The notes beneath the pieces are model-generated. The model was not told the DNA's origin. It saw nothing but the letters and a program-made list of their open reading frames with translations, and did no database searches. From the NCBI GenBank assembly GCA_002413385.1, contig DHWW01000017.1:6427-15757 (forward strand): 9,331 nucleotides of DNA, given 5' to 3'. The translations under genes were made by a program, and so were the position numbers. This DNA is from Granulicella sp. UBA5172. GTDB lineage: Bacteria > Acidobacteriota > Terriglobia > Terriglobales > Acidobacteriaceae. Shown here one piece after another: positions 5,989 through 9,331 of the stretch; positions within the stretch are counted from its first letter, which is position 1; the number at the start of each line of letters is the position of its first letter.

Positions 5989-6148
5989 TTATTCCACCGT
6001 CACATTCTTCGCGAGGTTTCGGGGTTGGTCTACGTCGCAGCCTCGGCGGACGGCTATGGGGTAGGCGAGGAGTTGGAGGGGGACTACTTCGAGGATGGGC
6101 AAGAGGAGCTCGTGGGATTGGGGGGATGTGGATGACGTGTTCTACCCA
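5989..6148 (-). pseudogene. glmS: glmS 3'-end remnant, frameshifted
   Basis: On the minus strand the frame ending at TAA 5989-5991 reads [19 protein letters not shown] and then ends [15 protein letters not shown]. This is the nearly invariant C-terminus of glucosamine-6-phosphate synthase (L-glutamine:fructose-6-phosphate aminotransferase), which makes GlcN6P for peptidoglycan and lipopolysaccharide. Upstream, [10 protein letters not shown] continues the homology but in another frame; one extra base near 6116-6121, beside a run of six G, breaks the gene. Weak similarity may reach about 6175. The remaining roughly 550 residues, including the glutaminase and most of the isomerase domain, are absent, and the cobalamin-binding gene starts at 6200. 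An intact glmS must exist elsewhere if the cell makes GlcN6P this way. The identity is firm; why it is here is not. Confidence 0.87.
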
Positions 6149-6199
6149 TTGGGCGGCAGAGAGCGTAGGTGGCTGGCTGATCGGCTAAGCTGGAACTCG

Positions 6200-7108
6200 A
6201 TGAAGATCTGTTCGTTTTTGCCTTCCGCGACCGAGATACTGTTTGCCCTGGGGATGGGCGATGAGGTGGTTGGGGTGACGTTCGAGTGCGATGATCCGGC
6301 GGAGGCTGCGGGGAAGGCTGTCGTGGTGCACTCGGCGATGCAGAGTGGGCTGACACCGCGGGAGATCGACGATGTGGTCCGAGAGACGGCCGCTGCTGGG
6401 GGAAGTCTTTATTTTGTGGACTGGGAGCTGCTGGAGACGTTGTCGCCGGACCTGATTGTGGCGCAGGACCTTTGCAGAGTCTGTGCGATTAGCACACCTT
6501 CGCTGGCGCGTGAACTGAGCCAGCTGGCGGCGCCGCCGCGGGTGGTCTCGCTGTCGCCGCATTCGCTCTCAGACGTCCTTGGCGACATCGAGACGGTGGG
6601 AGAGGCTGTTGGGCGTCATGATGTGGCACGGAGGCTCACAGCGGCGCTGCGGGCGCGCGTCAGGCGGGTGCGGGAGAATGTGCTGGCAGCCGGAAGACCC
6701 AAACCGCGTGTGCTTTGCGTGGAGTGGCTCGATCCGCTCTATCAGGGAGGACACTGGATTCCAGAGATGGTGGCGCTGGCTGGGGGCGAGGCGGTGCTCG
6801 CCAGGGCGGGGGAGAAGAGCGTGCGGATTGCGTGGGAGCAGGTGGTGGCCGTGGATCCGGAGGTGATCGTGCTGATGCCGTGCGGGTTTCATTTGGAGGA
6901 GACGGTTGCCCAGTTTCGAGCGATGGCGCTGCCGCCAGAGTGGGCGACGCTGTCCGCTGTGCGGAGCGGAGAGGTGTATGCGGTGGATGGGACGTCGTAC
7001 TTTTCGCGGCCGGGGCCACGGCTGATCGATGGGCTGGAGATCCTCGCAGCGATTTTGGGGGGTGAGGGGTTCGAGGAGTTGCCGGCGCGTAGCGTCGCGA
7101 AGATCTGA
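6200..7108 (+). CDS. Cobalamin-binding BtuF-like protein (periplasmic-binding-protein fold, no signal peptide)
   Basis: The 302-residue product from ATG 6200 begins MKICSFLPSATEILFALG, the typical first strand and helix of the BtuF/FepB class III substrate-binding fold. Other family marks are GVTFECDDP (25-33), SLYFVDWELLETLSPDLIVAQDLCRVCA (69-96, shown by its ends SLYFVDW and QDLCRVCA) and SLSPHSLSDVLGDI (about 118-131). The C-terminal lobe contains a VEWLDPLYQGGHWIPEM element near 173-189. These match the widespread cobalamin-binding protein subfamily that starts directly at the fold, without a signal peptide. It therefore looks cytoplasmic, and its role is less clear than that of secreted BtuF. 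No BtuC or BtuD genes are present. An in-frame ATG at 6095 would add 35 residues unlike the family and overlap the glmS relic, so 6200 is preferred although its ribosome binding site is weak. Confidence 0.82.
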   Translation: MKICSFLPSATEILFALGMGDEVVGVTFECDDPAEAAGKAVVVHSAMQSGLTPREIDDVVRETAAAGGSLYFVDWELLETLSPDLIVAQDLCRVCAISTPSLARELSQLAAPPRVVSLSPHSLSDVLGDIETVGEAVGRHDVARRLTAALRARVRRVRENVLAAGRPKPRVLCVEWLDPLYQGGHWIPEMVALAGGEAVLARAGEKSVRIAWEQVVAVDPEVIVLMPCGFHLEETVAQFRAMALPPEWATLSAVRSGEVYAVDGTSYFSRPGPRLIDGLEILAAILGGEGFEELPARSVAKI

Positions 7109-7131
7109 TCCACGGCAAACTTGATCCGCAG

Positions 7132-7173
7132 CAAACGAAGGAGGCCTCCCGGTTGGGAGGCCTCCTTCGTTTG
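7132..7173. terminator. Bidirectional terminator, perfect 19-bp inverted repeat
   Basis: CAAACGAAGGAGGCCTCCC (7132-7150) and its exact complement (7155-7173) flank the tetraloop GGTT. An outer imperfect pairing (CAAACTTGATCC, 7117-7128, with GGATCAGGTTG, 7173-7183) could lengthen it. The A-rich left foot and T-rich right foot (AAACGAAG/CTTCGTTT) give a short U-run in either direction. It lies between the 3' ends of the cobalamin-binding gene and the convergent TPR gene, the expected place for a shared terminator. Confidence 0.85.
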
Positions 7174-7200
7174 GATCAGGTTGAGTTGCCTAAGCGAGGC

Positions 7201-8022
7201 TTACTGCGGTGTGATTCCGCCGTGTTCAGCGCGCTTTTCCTTGGCAGCTTCGTTGGCCTTGCGAGCGCCCATAGCCTTCTGGACCCACTCATCGGCTTGC
7301 GCGAGATCGGCCTTGCGAGCAGCATCGTCGCCACACTCGAGGTCAGCCTTGCGGCGATAGGTCAACTGCAGGTATTCCATTGCAGCGTCGTACGTAGGAT
7401 TAATGGCAATGGCCTGCTGAAGATACTTCATGCCTTCATTGATCAGGTCAGAGTTGGCAGCAACCAGTTGCTCGCAGACAGCCTTGGGCTTCTTCACGTT
7501 ACCCTGGCCATCATCCTTGAGTCCGGCGGCGGCGAGGATGTCGGTAGCATTTTTGTAAGCCAGATTCCAGTCGATCGAGCCGATGGTGTAGTTGGCTTCA
7601 GAGTCCTGTGGGTCGAGGGCGAGGATCTTCGTCTCGTCCACCTTGGCCTGTTTGTACTGCTTGATGTTGCGATGAATCGAAGCTACCTGACGCAGGGCAT
7701 CGAGATCGTTGGGATTATTTGCGAGAACCGCATTGAAGCCGTCGATGGCCTTCTTCGCGATCGCCATGTTCTCAGGCGTATCGAGGTCTGGAACAACCTC
7801 GTAGCTGTAGGCGGTGGCCAGGTAGAGTCTGCACGTCGGGTCGTTTGGATTGAGTGCCACGGACTTCTGGAAGAAATCCACGGCCTCTTCATACTTGCCG
7901 GACTTGAATGCTTCGATGCCTTTTACGAGTTGGTCGCGTGCTTTAAGTTTGTTGCATCCGACCGTGCTTGCCAGCATCAGCAGAAGCGCTGCGCTTGCCG
8001 TCATTCGTGCGCTAAGTTTCAT
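7201..8022 (-). CDS. TPR-repeat lipoprotein
   Basis: The 273-residue product has a lipoprotein signal: a basic MKLSARM, a hydrophobic core (residues 8-19) and STVGC with the lipid-acceptor Cys23. It should be anchored in the membrane facing the periplasm. Tetratricopeptide repeats follow: about 29-61 (GKYEEAVDFFQKSVALNPND at 42-61), 62-106 ending NPND, 107-140 (LALDPQD), and a last one around 190-225 with YLQQAIAINPTYDAA. The tail is charged and alanine-rich. TPRs bind other proteins, so it is probably a scaffold or assembly factor at the envelope; the partner is unknown. The start at 8022 is chosen because it gives a complete signal peptide and has GGGAAGGG about 9 bases upstream; the longer upstream open frame lacks such support. 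It converges with the cobalamin-binding gene at a shared terminator and diverges from the SDR gene. Confidence 0.83.
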   Translation of the reverse strand: MKLSARMTASAALLLMLASTVGCNKLKARDQLVKGIEAFKSGKYEEAVDFFQKSVALNPNDPTCRLYLATAYSYEVVPDLDTPENMAIAKKAIDGFNAVLANNPNDLDALRQVASIHRNIKQYKQAKVDETKILALDPQDSEANYTIGSIDWNLAYKNATDILAAAGLKDDGQGNVKKPKAVCEQLVAANSDLINEGMKYLQQAIAINPTYDAAMEYLQLTYRRKADLECGDDAARKADLAQADEWVQKAMGARKANEAAKEKRAEHGGITPQ

Positions 8023-8282
8023 CAGTGAACCCTTCCCATTTTTAAAAGCATCGCCCGTGCCCACGAAAGGGCTAAGTTCCCGAAATACTACCTGAGGCCG
8101 TGCGGTTTGATTGTAAAGGTACAGCCTCATGTTTACCAGCGCCACCTCAATTGGACGAGGTGAGCACAGTGTCACGAGAGTATGTTTGCAGGTTGTGTAT
8201 AGCATAATCGAGCTACTTCTGGCATGTCGGCTGGTAGGATCGGTCAAGGCTGCAACGCCGGGGATCAACGGAGACAAGCACA
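8023..8282. promoter_or_regulatory. Divergent intergenic region between TPR and SDR genes
   Basis: These 260 bases separate two divergent genes and must hold a promoter for each. The AT-richer stretch around 8180-8215 (GTGTATAGCATAATCG at 8195-8210) is the best -10 candidate area and is nearly symmetrical in composition, but no good -35 at 17 bases was found in either direction. The SDR ribosome binding site GGAG is at 8270-8273. Confidence 0.3.
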
Positions 8283-9233
8283 ATGTCAGCATCGAACGTG
8301 GCTGGATCGAAGTGGGCGGCAGGGCAGATTCCATCGCAGGCAGGCAGGACGGCCCTTATCACGGGTGCTAATAGCGGAATTGGTTACAGGGCCGCGTTGG
8401 AGCTCGCGCGGCACGGAGCCCATGTGTTGCTGGGCTGCCGGAATTATGAGAAAGGGCAGGCGGCGCTGGATCGTTTGCTGCGCGAGACGCCGGGCGCTTC
8501 GGCGGAACTGGTTGAGCTGGACATGGCGTCGCTGGCGTCGATCCGTGGGTTTGCGGCGGCATTCGCGGCGCGGGGGATTGCGCTGGATCTGCTGATCAAC
8601 AACGCGGGCGTGATGGCGCTGCCGAAGCGGGAGCTGACGGCGGACGGCTTTGAGCGCCAGTTTGGCACGAACCATTTGGGGCATTTTGCGCTGACAGGGC
8701 TGCTGATGCCGCAGCTGCTGGCGGCTCCGGCGCCGCGAGTTGTGACCGTGGCTTCGCTGGCGCACCGCAACGGGAAGATTGATTTTAACAATCTGCAGAG
8801 CGAGCGCAGTTACAAGCCGTGGGACGCCTATGGCGAGTCGAAGCTGGCGAATATTTTGTTTGCGAACGAGTTGAACCGGCTGGCCGTTGCAGCGCACAGC
8901 AAGCTGTTGAGCATGCCGGTGCACCCGGGAGTTTCGGTCACGAATATTATCGCGAATGGGCCGGGATCGAATGGACCCAAGGCGATGGTCTTGAAGCTGC
9001 TTGCACCGGTGATTATGCAGCCGGATGCGGCTGGCGCGTTGCCGACGCTGTATGCGGCGACCAGCCCGGAGGCGCGCGGCGGGGAGTATATCGGGCCCGA
9101 TGGATTCATGGAGATGAAGGGGTCGCCGGTGGTGGTGAAGCCGAAGCCGCATGCGCTGGATCAGGCGGTTGGGCAGCGGCTGTGGACGGTGTCGGAAGAA
9201 CTGACGGGTGTGATGTATCCGCCCCTGAGCTAG
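8283..9233 (+). CDS. Short-chain dehydrogenase/reductase (retinol-dehydrogenase-like SDR)
   Basis: The 316-residue product is a complete classical SDR of the retinol dehydrogenase/WWOX-like group, an NAD(P)-dependent oxidoreductase of the cytoplasm. The cofactor loop TGANSGIG is at 27-34 (TGxxxGxG). The residues after the second strand are CRN (52-54), where arginine favours NADPH in this group. Asp80 contacts the adenine, and NNAG is at 106-109. Catalytic residues are Asn130, Ser158, Tyr183 and Lys187 (YGESK), followed by HPG at 214-216. All catalytic positions are present, so the enzyme should be active. The substrate cannot be read from sequence; this group acts on many ketones, aldehydes and lipophilic alcohols. 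ATG 8283 has GGAG 9 bases upstream. It stands alone on its strand, divergent from the TPR lipoprotein gene. The N-terminal 20 residues before the first strand are slightly longer than usual. Confidence 0.93.
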   Translation: MSASNVAGSKWAAGQIPSQAGRTALITGANSGIGYRAALELARHGAHVLLGCRNYEKGQAALDRLLRETPGASAELVELDMASLASIRGFAAAFAARGIALDLLINNAGVMALPKRELTADGFERQFGTNHLGHFALTGLLMPQLLAAPAPRVVTVASLAHRNGKIDFNNLQSERSYKPWDAYGESKLANILFANELNRLAVAAHSKLLSMPVHPGVSVTNIIANGPGSNGPKAMVLKLLAPVIMQPDAAGALPTLYAATSPEARGGEYIGPDGFMEMKGSPVVVKPKPHALDQAVGQRLWTVSEELTGVMYPPLS

Positions 9234-9314
9234 TGCAGATTCCTGGCTAGAGCAAATTCCTGATCAGTGTGCAGCGTTCCGGCGCGAACAAACTGCAGGT
9301 CTCTCCGCTACGCC

Positions 9315-9331
9315 AAACGATAAAGCCGTTT
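9315..9331. repeat. Palindrome cut by the window edge
   Basis: AAACG (9315-9319) and CGTTT (9327-9331) are complementary around ATAAAGC, and the preceding CC (9313-9314) would extend the stem if GG follows the window. The stretch from about 9294 (GCAGGTCTCTCCGCTACG) resembles, from memory, dispersed intergenic repeats of acidobacterial genomes. Only part is visible. Confidence 0.3.

Noticed and set aside
6095..6199. N-terminal extension of the cobalamin-binding protein from ATG 6095
   Set aside because: The extra 35 residues do not resemble the family or a signal peptide, and the DNA is explained on the other strand by the glmS relic.
7153..8028. Plus-strand 291-residue open frame opposite the TPR lipoprotein
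   Set aside because: It is a shadow frame; the minus strand carries a lipoprotein signal and clear TPR repeats.

Overview
The window looks like a chromosomal segment of a GC-rich Gram-negative soil bacterium, most likely an acidobacterium of the Terriglobia/Acidobacteriaceae type (inference). The grounds are a SecD-SecF pair followed by a TonB/ExbB/ExbD/ExbD block, a lipoprotein with TPR repeats, and GC-rich palindromic intergenic repeats that resemble my recollection of such genomes. No rRNA, tRNA, CRISPR array or complete insertion sequence was seen.

Positions 1-4320 are ordinary conserved envelope genes, all on the + strand. They are the last 29 codons of secD, complete secF, a tonB-type gene, an ExbB/TolQ-type proton channel gene and two consecutive exbD-type genes, closed by a stem-loop terminator at 4274-4320. 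SecD-SecF uses proton motive force to help late stages of protein export. TonB-ExbB-ExbD uses it to drive outer-membrane TonB-dependent receptors. The spacers between the tonB/exb genes are 62 to 237 bases and hold several hairpins, so expression is probably tuned gene by gene.

Positions 4321-6199 are a patchwork of accessory and broken DNA. In order they hold about 350 bases with nothing recognisable, a probable cytochrome P450 N-terminal fragment (+), the first ~43 codons of a REP-associated (RAYT/IS200-like) transposase (-), two GC-rich palindromes of REP type, an AT-richer orphan gene for a membrane-anchored protein of unknown function (-), and a frameshifted remnant of the last ~54 codons of glmS (-). 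This is the least ordinary part of the window and appears to be a site of repeated rearrangement.

Positions 6200-9331 return to intact genes. They are a cytoplasmic-type cobalamin-binding (BtuF-like) protein (+), a 19-bp perfect inverted repeat acting as a shared terminator, a convergent TPR lipoprotein gene (-), and a divergent short-chain dehydrogenase/reductase gene (+). The right edge cuts into what may be another dispersed palindromic repeat. I found no coherent new multi-gene system; the candidates for novelty are the orphan gene and the repeat/remnant cluster around it.
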